Positions 42,501 through 51,492 of a stretch of DNA of 64,000 nt are shown here, piece by piece (position 1 is the stretch's first letter; each line of letters begins with the position of its first letter). The notes under the pieces were generated by a model, which was given only the letters and a program-made list of their open reading frames with translations, ran no database searches and had not been told where the DNA came from. The stretch is from contig JANQNU010000035.1 in assembly GCA_028279405.1 (NCBI GenBank), forward strand, positions 1 through 64,000. Direction: 5' to 3'. This stretch comes from Phycisphaerae bacterium. GTDB lineage: Bacteria > Planctomycetota > Phycisphaerae > UBA1845 > Fen-1342. A program made the position numbers and the translations under genes.

Positions 42501-42989
42501 ATGAGAGTGAATCGATCCAATTCCGTTCCGCGTCCTTGTACCTGCACGACTGTCCGTCGCGCCTCGCGTGTGCTGGCGCGGACCTTTGATGGCGTGCTGG
42601 AGGCGGTTGGGTTGAATGTGACGCAGTTGGCGGTGTTGCGTGCGATTCAGCGGCATGCGGGTGAGGCGTTGGTGCGCGTGGCTGAAGATTTGTGTATGGA
42701 TCGAACGTCGCTCTACCGCGCGGTGGGGACGATGCGGCGTTCGGGCTGGGTCGTGGTTCGCGAGGGGCCGAATGCGCGGGCGCGTTCGGCGAGCGTGACA
42801 GCGAAGGGTCGGCGGGTGCTCGAGGCTGCTGATCCGCATTGGGCCGATGCGCAGGCGGAGGTGGTCGATCGTTTTGGCCGAAGAGAGTGGGCAGCGCTGG
42901 CGCGGCAGTTGGAGCGTCTGGCCGCGTGTGCGGCTGCGGTCGGCGCGGCACGGAATGGGGGCGGTGATGGAGAGCAAGGTGATGTCTGA
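42501..42989 (+). CDS. MarR-family regulator
   Basis: A 162-residue winged-helix regulator. The N-terminus has CTCTTVRRASRVLARTFDGVLEAVGLNVTQLAVLRAI, then the recognition helix EDLCMDRTSLYRAVGTMRRSGWV and the wing REGPNARARSASVTAKGRRVLEAA. A CxC pair at about residues 13-15 occurs in a subgroup and might sense oxidants. The ATG at 42501 is taken rather than the GTG at 42489, which lies within the operator. No Shine-Dalgarno is present. Its last bases overlap the start of the PLP decarboxylase, so the two are co-expressed. Confidence 0.88.
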   Translation: MRVNRSNSVPRPCTCTTVRRASRVLARTFDGVLEAVGLNVTQLAVLRAIQRHAGEALVRVAEDLCMDRTSLYRAVGTMRRSGWVVVREGPNARARSASVTAKGRRVLEAADPHWADAQAEVVDRFGRREWAALARQLERLAACAAAVGAARNGGGDGEQGDV

Positions 42990-44559
42990 ATCGGATCCGT
43001 CGTTTGTGCACTCGGAGGCGGTGACGTCAGGAGCGTCACCTGAAGCGGTCGGGCTCGATCCGTCGGACTGGGAGGCTTTTCGGGCGATCGGGCACTCGAT
43101 CTTCGATGACATGGTCGACTATCTGCGTGACGTCCGGGACCGGCCTGCTTGGCAAAGCCCGTCGTCTTCGGCGCGGGTGGCCTTGTCGGCGCCGGTACCG
43201 CGGCACGGGCGCGATCTTGTCGACGTGTACGCGGACTTCAAGCGGAACATACTGCCCTATCCGACTGGCAACATTCATCCGCGGTTCTGGGGCTGGGTGA
43301 TGGGGAATGGGTCAGCGGCCGGGCTGCTCGCGGACATGCTGGCGTCCACGATGAACTGCAACGTTACCGGGTACGATCAGGCGGCGTCGCTTGTCGAGCG
43401 CCAGGTAATGGGGTGGTTGGCGGCATTGCTCGAGTTTCCTGCGGACTCAAGCGGTTTGCTGGTGAGCGGTGGGACCGCTGCCAATCTGGTCGGCGTGGCT
43501 GCGGCGCGCGGCCATGCGACGGGACGACGGGTTCGTCGCGAAGGGGTCGATCCCGGGCGGGATGGCGCATTGACGATGTACGGATCGAGCGCGACACACG
43601 GCTGGGCGGAGCGCACCTGTGATTTGCTTGGGCTCGGCGAGACGGCGTTTCGGCGGATTCCGACGGACGCGGATCATCGGGTGGATGTGGACGCACTGGC
43701 GCGCCGGATCGAGGCCGATCGCGGCAACGGCGAGCGTCCGATCTGCATCGTGGGAAACGCCGGCACGGTGGCCTGTGGCGCCACCGACGATTTGAACGCG
43801 CTGGCAGACTTGGCCGCAGAACAAGACATCTGGTTCCACGTCGACGGCGCATTTGGCGCGCTCGCGAAGCTGTCGCCGCGGTATCGGCAGGTCTGTGAGG
43901 GTCTGGAGCGCGCTGATTCCGTGGCCTTTGATCTCCACAAGTGGGGCTACATGCAATATGAAGCCGGCGCGGTTCTGTTGCGCGATCCGGAAGCGCACAC
44001 GGCCGCGTTCTCGTTCGCGCCGTCTTACCTCGAGCAATTCCGGGGCGGCATCGCGATTCAGCCGACGGAGTTTGCTTCGCGTGGTGTGCAACTCTCTCGC
44101 GGGTTTCGCGCACTGCGGGTCTGGATGCACCTGTCGACGTACGGCTGCGAACGGATCGGTGCCCTCATCGAGCAGAACATTGATGACGTGCAGTATCTGA
44201 AGGACCGAGTCGAGCGTGAGCCGTGGCTCGAACGGCTTGGGCCGGCGGCGCTCAACGTCTTGTGCTTCCGATTCGTCGACAGGCAGCTGAGCGAGGAACA
44301 GTTGGAATGCTTGAACTGCGAGCTGCTGGTTCGGCTTCAGGAGTCCGGTTTCGCAGTTCCTTCGAGCGCCCGGGTTGACGGACGGTTTGCCCTACGGGTT
44401 GCGAATACGAATCATCGGACGCGCCGCGCGGACTTCGATGCACTCGTGAACGAAGTACTGACGATCGGCGGTGGCTTGGCGCGCGCACAAGTCGGATCGG
44501 CAGGCGGGCCGCCCGACAGAGAGGACAAATGTGGACTCTCGGAGGAGGCCTATGGATAG
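42982..44559 (+). CDS. PLP-dependent aromatic amino acid decarboxylase-like protein
   Basis: A 525-residue group II decarboxylase. It shows the N-terminal PTGNIHPRFWGWVMGNGSAAGLLADMLAS, GLLVSGGTAANLVGVAAAR, NAGTVACGATDDL, FHVDGAFGALAKLSP (Asp for the PLP ring nitrogen) and the PLP lysine in DLHKWGYMQYEAG. Substrates in the family include tryptophan, DOPA and tyrosine; specificity cannot be read. The ATG at 42982 has GGAG nine bases upstream and overlaps the MarR stop by eight bases; an ATG at 42967 is possible. Given tryptophan dioxygenase elsewhere in the window, tryptophan is one candidate substrate, but that is conjecture. Confidence 0.9.
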   Translation: MSESDPSFVHSEAVTSGASPEAVGLDPSDWEAFRAIGHSIFDDMVDYLRDVRDRPAWQSPSSSARVALSAPVPRHGRDLVDVYADFKRNILPYPTGNIHPRFWGWVMGNGSAAGLLADMLASTMNCNVTGYDQAASLVERQVMGWLAALLEFPADSSGLLVSGGTAANLVGVAAARGHATGRRVRREGVDPGRDGALTMYGSSATHGWAERTCDLLGLGETAFRRIPTDADHRVDVDALARRIEADRGNGERPICIVGNAGTVACGATDDLNALADLAAEQDIWFHVDGAFGALAKLSPRYRQVCEGLERADSVAFDLHKWGYMQYEAGAVLLRDPEAHTAAFSFAPSYLEQFRGGIAIQPTEFASRGVQLSRGFRALRVWMHLSTYGCERIGALIEQNIDDVQYLKDRVEREPWLERLGPAALNVLCFRFVDRQLSEEQLECLNCELLVRLQESGFAVPSSARVDGRFALRVANTNHRTRRADFDALVNEVLTIGGGLARAQVGSAGGPPDREDKCGLSEEAYG

Positions 44560-44602
44560 CCGCATGGTGCCAGCGTGTGACGTCGGCGCTACGTTCCCCG
44601 CG

Positions 44603-45013
44603 CTACGGCGAAAGTCGACCGCGCAGGGCTTGTACGCCTTCGAGCCAAGCGGCCAGTTCGTCACTCTCTTCCCACAACACGCGAAGCTCTGACTCTTTGC
44701 TCAGAACCCGATCGATTGCATTGTGCGCCAGCGCGAGCAGTGACGCCGGCGGTTTGATCGGGTGCGCTGCGACCCACCGGTCTACGGTTTCCGTGTATTC
44801 GTCCTGATAGCCGGGATTTCCTTGCAGTCGCGCAAGGACCTCACAGGCCGCCAGTGCACAGCACGCCACGTCTGCCTCAAACTCGTCGTCGTCATCAGAT
44901 TGCGTTGCCCGAATCGCCGACTCGACCAGCGAGAGGTCGTCTGTCTCTTCCAGTTCGTACAACCAATCACCTGCGTCGTCGTTTTCCAGCGCCAGGACAC
45001 CCCAAGCACCCAT
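44603..45013 (-). CDS. DUF4259 protein
   Basis: A 136-residue acidic protein starting MGAWGVLALENDDAGDWLYEL, the DUF4259 signature, followed by ACEVLARLQGNPG and the helical LLALAHNAIDRVLSKESELRVLWEE. Function unknown. GGAGG precedes the ATG. It lies 69 bases behind the transglutaminase-like stop on the same strand. Confidence 0.85.
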   Translation of the reverse strand: MGAWGVLALENDDAGDWLYELEETDDLSLVESAIRATQSDDDDEFEADVACCALAACEVLARLQGNPGYQDEYTETVDRWVAAHPIKPPASLLALAHNAIDRVLSKESELRVLWEESDELAAWLEGVQALRGRLSP

Positions 45014-45082
45014 CCGGTACCTCCTTCCATCCGTTGTCGACGATCGCCAGTGCTCGGCTTCGTCGTACTCAGTCGTTCGGCG

Positions 45083-46669
45083 TTACTTCTTCGGACGAAC
45101 GAGTCGTACATCCTCGTCAACGCGCCAGGCGACTGGACGGTCGGCGTCGTGGGGTACCAGTCGGTAGGCGGCGCCAGGAACAATTCTTTGGAACTGATCG
45201 GGTGGGACGTAGACATAAAAGTCGCGAATCCCTCGGTTCGTGTCAATCCAGAAGCCGCGCGCTGCGCGCGCCTGAATTCGTTCCTGGTTCGGGCCGACAA
45301 GGTGGAAGGTCTTATCGACCTGCTCGTAGAACTCGTTGTAATCGTCGAATGTCGCGATCTCCTCAACAACCAGCAGGAAATGTCCGGCGGTCTCAGGATT
45401 GCGCACTGTCGTCTCGATGCGCGGCGGGTCCGCCTGGTGGTCAAACCAATAGGCCTGCTTGATCGTGAGCTGTTTGAGTGCCGGCTCGGCGGGCGGGTTC
45501 TCGGCCTTACAGTGTGGGCCGAAACGATCCGAGAGCGAGATGCAGGAGTATGGGTTGGCGTAGCCGCAGACGTCGTTGCGGTCGCCGCCGTTCCGACGCC
45601 CCCAGGCCGCCAGACCTGCCTGCGCATGGTCAGCATACGTGTTGACGTGCACCATCAGCCCGAGGCTCTGCTCGTCGAGAATGTTCTGACCGAGTCGGTG
45701 GTAGTTCAGACGTACCCAGCGGCCGCCAACGTGCACTTCGTTGAACGTGTGCGAGGTCCATGTGTTCTTCGATCGCCGATGCGCGCGCACCACCGTTCGG
45801 CGGATCCCATGATGCTGGAGTCGCTTGGCGAGCTCCAGCTCCACGTCGTCGTTGCCGTCGGTCACCGGAATACAGATGATCGAACGTGCCGGGATTCCGG
45901 CCGCTTTCATTCCGGTCGCCATGTAGATGGCCGCGGATGTACACGTGCCCATCGTACGATTCTCGAACATCCCTTTGCCATACAACTCGTGGTTGAGCTG
46001 CTGTTCGAGCGTGCGCTGGCGGGCAGCGAGCTCCGACTTCCAGTGGGCGCGCATATCATCCGGAATCACAGGCCGTCCCGTCTTGTCGAAATCGATGGCG
46101 AAGGTCGTGAAACTATCCTCGCTGTTGACACGACGCATCAGGTACCGAGCGAGTTTCGCGACGGCGTCCTTGTCCGAAAGAGCGGCGAGATCGATCCGAT
46201 GCTTCGCGAGTTCGGCATGGAGTGCGGAACGCATCGCGGCGTCCCAGTTCGTCGTCGGCCCCGGCGACAGATAACGCTCCGGCGCATCATGCGCCTCGAA
46301 CCACTGCATCCGGCTGCCGATCCCACTCTCGACTGTATTGAACGGATAAAGGACGACCTCGATCTCGACGTGGTCGTCATGTTCGTCAAGGACGCGTCCA
46401 TCCTGATAATCGTCGGTCAGCGTGGCGGCGTTGATCGGCTTGATCACGTGCATCACGGCCCGAACGGTGTATGCGAACTCGCGACGTTCACGCCAATCGC
46501 CGTCCGGAACGCCGTCGTTGTCAGAGTCCGGATTCGCTGGATCGGTACCGTGCTTGTGTACCTCGCGAAAGTCGGAAAGGCCGTCCCCGTCCGTATCCGG
46601 ATCGGTCGAGAAACCGATGCTCGCCATGAGTGCAACCAGCGTCAACGCGATAGTCGCGGCAGCCGACAT
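45083..46669 (-). CDS. Exported transglutaminase-like protein with calcium repeats
   Basis: A 528-residue protein with a signal peptide (MSAAATIALTLVALMASIGFS), then a thrombospondin type 3-like calcium segment (DPDTDGDGLSDFREVHKHGTDPANPDSDNDGVPDGDW). The central domain is transglutaminase-like: Cys in MGTCTSAAIYMATGMKAAGIPARSII, His in HTFNEVHVGGRWVRLN. The C-terminal ~150 residues look beta-rich. Probably a secreted thiol protease or amidase, or crosslinking enzyme. AAGGAG six bases before the ATG at 46669. The long plus-strand frame antisense to it is a GC artefact. Confidence 0.85.
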   Translation of the reverse strand: MSAAATIALTLVALMASIGFSTDPDTDGDGLSDFREVHKHGTDPANPDSDNDGVPDGDWRERREFAYTVRAVMHVIKPINAATLTDDYQDGRVLDEHDDHVEIEVVLYPFNTVESGIGSRMQWFEAHDAPERYLSPGPTTNWDAAMRSALHAELAKHRIDLAALSDKDAVAKLARYLMRRVNSEDSFTTFAIDFDKTGRPVIPDDMRAHWKSELAARQRTLEQQLNHELYGKGMFENRTMGTCTSAAIYMATGMKAAGIPARSIICIPVTDGNDDVELELAKRLQHHGIRRTVVRAHRRSKNTWTSHTFNEVHVGGRWVRLNYHRLGQNILDEQSLGLMVHVNTYADHAQAGLAAWGRRNGGDRNDVCGYANPYSCISLSDRFGPHCKAENPPAEPALKQLTIKQAYWFDHQADPPRIETTVRNPETAGHFLLVVEEIATFDDYNEFYEQVDKTFHLVGPNQERIQARAARGFWIDTNRGIRDFYVYVPPDQFQRIVPGAAYRLVPHDADRPVAWRVDEDVRLVRPKK

Positions 46670-46832
46670 GGATCGCTCCTTGGTACGCGTGACGACACGT
46701 GACCCACCGCCACGCGTCGCAACCATTTGCGGCGCAACGCCGACGAGCCCGTCGATGCCAACAGCATACCGCCGAATTCGGCTCGTCGATCATATCGTGG
46801 AAGCGCTAATCCACCCGTCGGCACACGGTCGC

Positions 46833-47204
46833 TCAGACGTGCTGGTCAACGAGGATCGGGTTGCCGTCCGGGTCGACGACGACGAAGCTGGCTGGCCCGG
46901 TCGTGGACTCGTCCGCCTCGTTGCTGAGCGTCACGCCCTTCGCCTTGAGTTGTCGCTGCAACTCGCGAACGTCGGTAAACGACTCGAGCGGACTGGCATC
47001 GTTCATCCAGCCCGGGTTGAACGTGAGGATGTTGCGGTCAAACATTCCCTGAAAAAGCCCGATCGTACACTCCCCGTTGCGCAGGATCAGCCAATTCTGA
47101 GATGCGTCACCGCCGCAAACCGCGAAACCCAAGTGTTCGTAAAAGGTTTGAGACGCTGCAAGATCCTTGACCGCCAGACTGACCGAGAACGCACCGAGAT
47201 CCAT
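46833..47204 (-). CDS. VOC/glyoxalase-like protein
   Basis: A 123-residue VOC protein ([55 protein letters not shown]). Such proteins often modify or sequester small toxic compounds. GGAG sits seven bases before the ATG at 47204 and only one base before the ATG at 47210, so 47204 is preferred. It is divergent from the XRE-cupin regulator, its possible controller. Confidence 0.88.
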   Translation of the reverse strand: MDLGAFSVSLAVKDLAASQTFYEHLGFAVCGGDASQNWLILRNGECTIGLFQGMFDRNILTFNPGWMNDASPLESFTDVRELQRQLKAKGVTLSNEADESTTGPASFVVVDPDGNPILVDQHV

Positions 47205-47349
47205 GTTCATACTCCGTTCAGGAGAGATCGAAACCGACGCGAATCTTACGGATGCCCCCGGTCCAGCACAATCAACGACGGCTTGTTTGGCGCGTGCGGG
47301 TGTTGCACGCAACGCAGTGTATCGCAGTGGCGGTGGTCCGGAAATCTAA

Positions 47350-47355
47350 TATAAT
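47350..47355 (+). promoter_or_regulatory. -10 element of the XRE-cupin gene
   Basis: A perfect TATAAT overlapping an ATG at 47354. It shows that 47354 is probably not the start codon and that the next in-frame ATG (47372) opens a transcript with a leader of about ten bases. The -35 is weak. Confidence 0.5.
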
Positions 47356-47371
47356 GGAAATTAAGTCCGTT

Positions 47372-47968
47372 ATGAAAGAATCATCCGATCTCAACCGACG
47401 TATCGGCGTCCGCGTGCGTGGTCTTCGCGTGGGGCAGGCGTTGTCGCTCGACACGCTTGCGCGACGCAGTGGCGTCAGTCGATCGATGATTTCGCAGATT
47501 GAGCGCGGTGCGAGCAGTCCCACGGCCGCTGTGCTCGAGAAGCTCGCCGCCGGGTTGCAGGTGGTCCTGGCGACGCTGTTTGACGAGCCCGGCGCCGACG
47601 GTCGCGTTTCGGACGAGCCGATCGTGCGGCGAGTGCAACAGCCCGTGTGGCAGGATCCGGAGTCCGGGTACGTCCGACGGAACGTGTCGCCGACGGGTGT
47701 GGCCCAACCGATGCGGATTGTCGAAGTGCGGTTTCCGCCCGGCGGACGCGTCGCTTTTGAGCCGAGCGTTCGGGACGACGTGGTCTACCAACAGGTGTGG
47801 ATGCTTGCGGGTACGATCGAGATCACGGTCGGAGCAACTTGCCATCGGCTTCGTATCGGGGACTGTCTGGCGATGCAGCTTGACGGCCCGACGATGTTCC
47901 ACAACCCGGCCCGCGCCGTGGCGCGCTACGCGGTCGTCACAGCGGGTGCAACCAAGAGCAGGCGCTAA
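47372..47968 (+). CDS. XRE-family regulator with C-terminal cupin
   Basis: A 198-residue regulator with a Cro/CI-type HTH (LSLDTLARRSGVSRSMISQIERGASSPTAAVLEKLAAGL, about 25-62) and a cupin domain (RFPPGGRVAFEPSVRDDVVYQQVWMLAGTIEITVGATCHRLRIGDCLAMQLDGPTMFHNPA). This architecture usually represses a small adjacent operon in response to a metabolite. The following GNAT gene starts two bases after its stop. Confidence 0.9.
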   Translation: MKESSDLNRRIGVRVRGLRVGQALSLDTLARRSGVSRSMISQIERGASSPTAAVLEKLAAGLQVVLATLFDEPGADGRVSDEPIVRRVQQPVWQDPESGYVRRNVSPTGVAQPMRIVEVRFPPGGRVAFEPSVRDDVVYQQVWMLAGTIEITVGATCHRLRIGDCLAMQLDGPTMFHNPARAVARYAVVTAGATKSRR

Positions 47969-47970
47969 CC

Positions 47971-48498
47971 ATGGATTCCTCCTGGCATCCCCGACGTCTA
48001 CACGCGATCGATGCGCCGGAGATCGCGGGGCTCGCCGATGTTCTAGTGGATTGCGTTACGGGCGGTGCGTCGGTGGGCTTTATGCATCCATGCACGCGGG
48101 CGCGCGCAATGGAGTTCTGGCAGGATGTCGCGACCGATGTCGCCGACGGTCGGCGGGCGCTGCTCGTGGCGGAAGATGCGGAGGGGATTTGCGGTACCGT
48201 GCAACTCCAACTCGCGCAATTACCCAACCAGCCGCACCGGGCTGATCTGATGAAGATGCTGGTGCACCGGCGCGCCCGGCGACAGGGGCTCGGGCGCGCA
48301 CTGTTGCACGCCGCGGAATCGACGGCGCGCGATTGCGGCAAGACGTTGCTGGTGCTCGACGCGGTGACCGACGGTCCGGCGGCGAAGCTCTACGCGCAGG
48401 CGGGATGGACCCATGTGGGGGACATTCCGAACTATGCGCTGTTTCCGCAGGGCGGACTGTGCAGTACAACGGTGTTCTACCGCGATCTCAGTGGGTGA
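47971..48498 (+). CDS. GNAT acetyltransferase
   Basis: A 175-residue GNAT protein with the acetyl-CoA loop MLVHRRARRQGLGRALLHAAE (R/Q-x-x-G-x-G/A) and the C-terminal LYAQAGWTHVGDIPNYALFPQGGLCSTTVFYRDL. It is co-transcribed with the XRE-cupin gene two bases upstream, a pairing known among regulator/acetyltransferase operons. Substrate unknown; an antibiotic or amino-acid-like compound is possible. Confidence 0.9.
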   Translation: MDSSWHPRRLHAIDAPEIAGLADVLVDCVTGGASVGFMHPCTRARAMEFWQDVATDVADGRRALLVAEDAEGICGTVQLQLAQLPNQPHRADLMKMLVHRRARRQGLGRALLHAAESTARDCGKTLLVLDAVTDGPAAKLYAQAGWTHVGDIPNYALFPQGGLCSTTVFYRDLSG

Positions 48499-48552
48499 CC
48501 TACGCGTAAAGGTAGAGGCGGTTCGGCGGTGCGCAAACCCGCCGGGTGCAGG

Positions 48553-48957
48553 CTAGACGGAACTCGGCAGCGAGGACGAATCTTGTCGCGCAGCGTTCGC
48601 CCGCGTTCGCGCGGATCCGAGGGCGGTAGTGACGACCGGAATCATGAGGTACGTCACGCCGACATCCGCGATGTATGCCTCGAGTGTCCAACCAAAGAGG
48701 GCAACGAACATCGGCACGTCGATGACGATGCACAGGAGCATCCACATAGCACCCACCGCCGCGGCGTGACGCGGCGCTGCGCGCTCGACGCGCCGGAAGT
48801 ATGCGAGCGTCGCAAGGCAGGCACTGAACGCGAGCGCAACGGCCAGTAAGCTGTCGAAAAGCGCCGTCTCCTTGAGAGGAAACAACACGAACGCGACGCA
48901 GAAGGGGATCAGCCACACGCTGAACCCGCAGACAATGATCAGGGTGGTGTTTTTCAC
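48553..48957 (-). CDS. Four-helix membrane protein, unknown
   Basis: A 134-residue protein with four hydrophobic segments (about 5-27, 36-53, 64-84, 89-112) and a polar C-terminus. No known motif. A moderate GAAGGAG site is present before the ATG. It stands between a convergent GNAT gene and the MerR gene. Confidence 0.75.
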   Translation of the reverse strand: MKNTTLIIVCGFSVWLIPFCVAFVLFPLKETALFDSLLAVALAFSACLATLAYFRRVERAAPRHAAAVGAMWMLLCIVIDVPMFVALFGWTLEAYIADVGVTYLMIPVVTTALGSARTRANAARQDSSSLPSSV

Positions 48958-49016
48958 GGTTGCTTCTCCTTCACTGGGCGGGCGCTGGCGTGGCCCTTGC
49001 GGCAGATCGATTCCTG

Positions 49017-49766
49017 TCAGGCGTCACTCTCGTCGAGCGCCTTCATCGCGCGTTGCAGCAGTTCGAACGCGGCCGGATCGACGCGCCAGCCGTGCTTTGC
49101 CAGGATGTTCGTCGCACCCTCGTCCCGATACCGGGCTGCGACGCCGCGTTCGATGGCCTGGTCTCCGCCGGAAAACGCAGTGACCAGTCGTCGGGCACGT
49201 CGCGCGCCGGCAACCGCGTCGGGATGTGTTGGTGCCGTGCCGTTTTTTGCGAGTCGTTCGAATTGCTCAAGCAGTTCCTTCCATTCTTCCTGAGCCGCTT
49301 CCAGGCGGTCCGGCCCCAGCGCGGCGGCGCGGCGTTTGAGCGTTTCAATCTGCTCCGGTGAGAAATGCTTGCTGATCGAGTTGATTTCGCGTAGCGTCGC
49401 CAGCACGTCGTCCAACGCGACGGTGCGGGCGCTCTCGAACTGATCCAGCAGCAGATTCAGACGGTCTCGCAGACCCGTCGTTCGGGCGAGCTGCTCCTCG
49501 AGCGTAGCTACGTGCATTCGAATCGCCGCGATGGGCGAGAGCTCCTCGTCGTCCAGCAGGCGCTTGATCTGGCTCAGCGAGAGTCCGATCTCGCGCAACG
49601 ACGTGATCTGCTGGAGGCGGAGCACCTGCTCGCGGCCGTACTGCCGGTAGCCGGCGCCGGTCCGGTCCAACGGGAGCAGGATCCCGATTTCCTGGTAGTG
49701 GTGCAGGGTGCGGACGGAGACGCCCGCGAGCGCGGCGAGTTCACCGACCTTGAGGATCTTATCCAT
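49017..49766 (-). CDS. MerR-family regulator with TipAS-like domain
   Basis: A 249-residue regulator. The N-terminal HTH is MerR type (LKVGELAALAGVSVRTLHHYQEIGILLP, then QQITSLREIGLSLSQIKRLL), followed by the dimer helix and a C-terminal helical TipAS-like antibiotic-recognition domain (HFSPEQIETLKRRAAALGPDRL, EEWKELLEQFERL, RYRDEGATNILAKHGW). Family members are induced by thiopeptide-like or other drugs. The C-terminal tail follows the usual TipAS pattern. It is near an alpha/beta hydrolase on the same strand upstream. Confidence 0.92.
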   Translation of the reverse strand: MDKILKVGELAALAGVSVRTLHHYQEIGILLPLDRTGAGYRQYGREQVLRLQQITSLREIGLSLSQIKRLLDDEELSPIAAIRMHVATLEEQLARTTGLRDRLNLLLDQFESARTVALDDVLATLREINSISKHFSPEQIETLKRRAAALGPDRLEAAQEEWKELLEQFERLAKNGTAPTHPDAVAGARRARRLVTAFSGGDQAIERGVAARYRDEGATNILAKHGWRVDPAAFELLQRAMKALDESDA

Positions 49767-49831
49767 CGGATGCAGTTCTCCGCGATGCAGTCTCGCCGAA
49801 TCATGTCCCGTCGCGCGTCGGACGCCGGTTG

Positions 49832-50872
49832 TTACTTGCCCTGGCCCTCGACCGGCGCTGGCCGCACTGTCCGTCCCGGAGCGGTCGTCGGCGATGATGG
49901 GTGCATTGTGCGCTCGACGAAGTGCGTCAGGAGCCGATTGAACTCCGTCGCACGCTCGAGATGCAGCAGATGCGACGCACCTTCCCAGCTATGGTACTCC
50001 ACGGTCGGCGCGATCTCGCGGACAAACGTCTCGTAACCCTCGTCCCAGAAGGGCCACCACGGATTCTTTGCGTATACGGCCAGAAGTGGTACCCCCAAGG
50101 GCTCGTTCGTCCACGCGCCGTCTGTTTGCTGCGCCTCGGACGTACTTAGCAGAACGCGATGCGGTATGCGGAGCGTGGCCGCCATCATCGCGTCGATCTG
50201 GTGCTGGGTAAGTTCCCCGTTCGGTCTCACATACGTCTGCATTTGTTGGAGGACGGTACGGTACTCCGGGGATTTCAACCTCTCGAGCATCGACGCGGCG
50301 AGCGCATCCGGAACGACCTTTCGCAACGGTCCGTCGACCGCGACCAGCGCGTGAACGCGCCCCGGTGCGCGGTGAAGCACGCAGCGGCATACCGGAACTC
50401 CGGCACTATGTCCGACCAGAATCACTTTCTTGGCGTCCAGATCGTCAAGGACCGCGATCACGCTGTCCGCCAGGACATCGACGGAGTAGGTGATTTCGGG
50501 CATTGCACTGCGTCCGTGTCCCAAGAGGTCGACGGCAACGACCCGCCCGTCGAATTGGAGATTGCGCAGCTGGGCGTCCCAGGCGGAACGATCGGAACCC
50601 CAACCATGTACGAAAACCAACGCCGCGTCTCCGGATCCCTTGAGCCCGTAGGCGATATGCCAGTCTCGAAATCGAGCCGTTGCCTCTAGCAAACGACCGT
50701 CGGGCGCCGGGGCTGATTGGGTGATTTGAGCGTTCATTGTCGGATTCTCCGTGCGCGTGTCGTCTCTGGCACTGTCTCGACTGACGAGCGGTGATTCGTT
50801 CGGCTGCGGATGGCATGCCGTCCGGATGTGCCCGAAAGGCAGCACCAGACATGTTGCGATGAACGTGCGCAT
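49832..50872 (-). CDS. Alpha/beta hydrolase
   Basis: A 346-residue alpha/beta hydrolase with oxyanion-loop sequence VHGWGSDRSAWDAQL, nucleophile Ser in LVGHSAGVPV, and catalytic His in EGASHLLHLE. The ATG at 50872 has GAGGAG nine bases upstream and would give a hydrophobic N-terminal segment (MRTFIATCLVLPFGHIRTAC), perhaps an export signal. A second ATG at 50737 also has GGAGA eight bases upstream and gives a cytosolic 301-residue enzyme. Both may be used. Substrate unknown. Confidence 0.87.
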   Translation of the reverse strand: MRTFIATCLVLPFGHIRTACHPQPNESPLVSRDSARDDTRTENPTMNAQITQSAPAPDGRLLEATARFRDWHIAYGLKGSGDAALVFVHGWGSDRSAWDAQLRNLQFDGRVVAVDLLGHGRSAMPEITYSVDVLADSVIAVLDDLDAKKVILVGHSAGVPVCRCVLHRAPGRVHALVAVDGPLRKVVPDALAASMLERLKSPEYRTVLQQMQTYVRPNGELTQHQIDAMMAATLRIPHRVLLSTSEAQQTDGAWTNEPLGVPLLAVYAKNPWWPFWDEGYETFVREIAPTVEYHSWEGASHLLHLERATEFNRLLTHFVERTMHPSSPTTAPGRTVRPAPVEGQGK

Positions 50873-51020
50873 ACGATTGAACTCCTCGCAAGAGCGGTCG
50901 TGGTAGAGCCCGGCGCTGTTGTCGAGCGTCGTCATTCGGGAGTGATTATGCGACCTCACGTTACGTGAGGGTCAAGCGGCCTCTGGCAATAATCGCCAAA
51001 ATCCGTCACGAAGCCGGCTT

Positions 51021-51488
51021 CTATCGCGAAAACGGGAAGACCTGTTCCGGCTGCGCAGCACGCTGGTAGTCGCTTGTACGCATGATGATGGATGCGGTTA
51101 GCGAGCCGGCGTTGAAGGCGACACGGTCCAGCTGCTGGACGTTGGTATCGAGCGCCAATGCGAAAGGGAGGATCGGCTGGCCGAAGGGCGGGACGCTCCC
51201 CGGTACGAGGCCCGTCGACGCCATGAGTTCGTCCGCGGTGGCGAACCGTAATGAACGCGCACCTAGACGTTGCTTGATGGCGCGCGAATCCAGCTTGCGC
51301 GCGGCGCTCAGGACGAACAGTCGATAGTCATCGTCCACCTTGAGCACCATCGCCTTCGCCCCGATCTCGAGCGGCTCGCCGCGCACAGTAGCCGACTCCT
51401 CGCTGGTGCGCGTGGCGACATGCTCCAGGTATCGGTACGAGATCTCGAGGCGATCGAGGAACTCACGGATGGCATCGGTCGGCGTCAT
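51021..51488 (-). CDS. YbaK/EbsC-type aminoacyl-tRNA deacylase domain protein
   Basis: A 155-residue protein of the YbaK/aminoacyl-tRNA synthetase-associated family. The sequence reads EISYRYLEHVATRTSEESATVRG, GAKAMVLKVDDDYRLFVLSAARKLD, LRFATADELMASTGLVPGSVPPFG (the conserved G-x-x-P-G-x-x-P-P-F-G pattern), and FNAGSLTASIIM. Such free-standing editing domains hydrolyse mischarged tRNA. GGGAG lies before the ATG at 51488. It follows the GNAT gene by four bases. Confidence 0.9.
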   Translation of the reverse strand: MTPTDAIREFLDRLEISYRYLEHVATRTSEESATVRGEPLEIGAKAMVLKVDDDYRLFVLSAARKLDSRAIKQRLGARSLRFATADELMASTGLVPGSVPPFGQPILPFALALDTNVQQLDRVAFNAGSLTASIIMRTSDYQRAAQPEQVFPFSR

Positions 51489-51492
51489 CAAG

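Noticed and set aside
44762-46702. A 646-residue open frame on the plus strand, antisense to the transglutaminase-like gene
   Set aside because: Composition is Arg/Val rich with no recognisable domain, and the opposite strand encodes a protein with signal peptide, calcium repeat and catalytic motifs.
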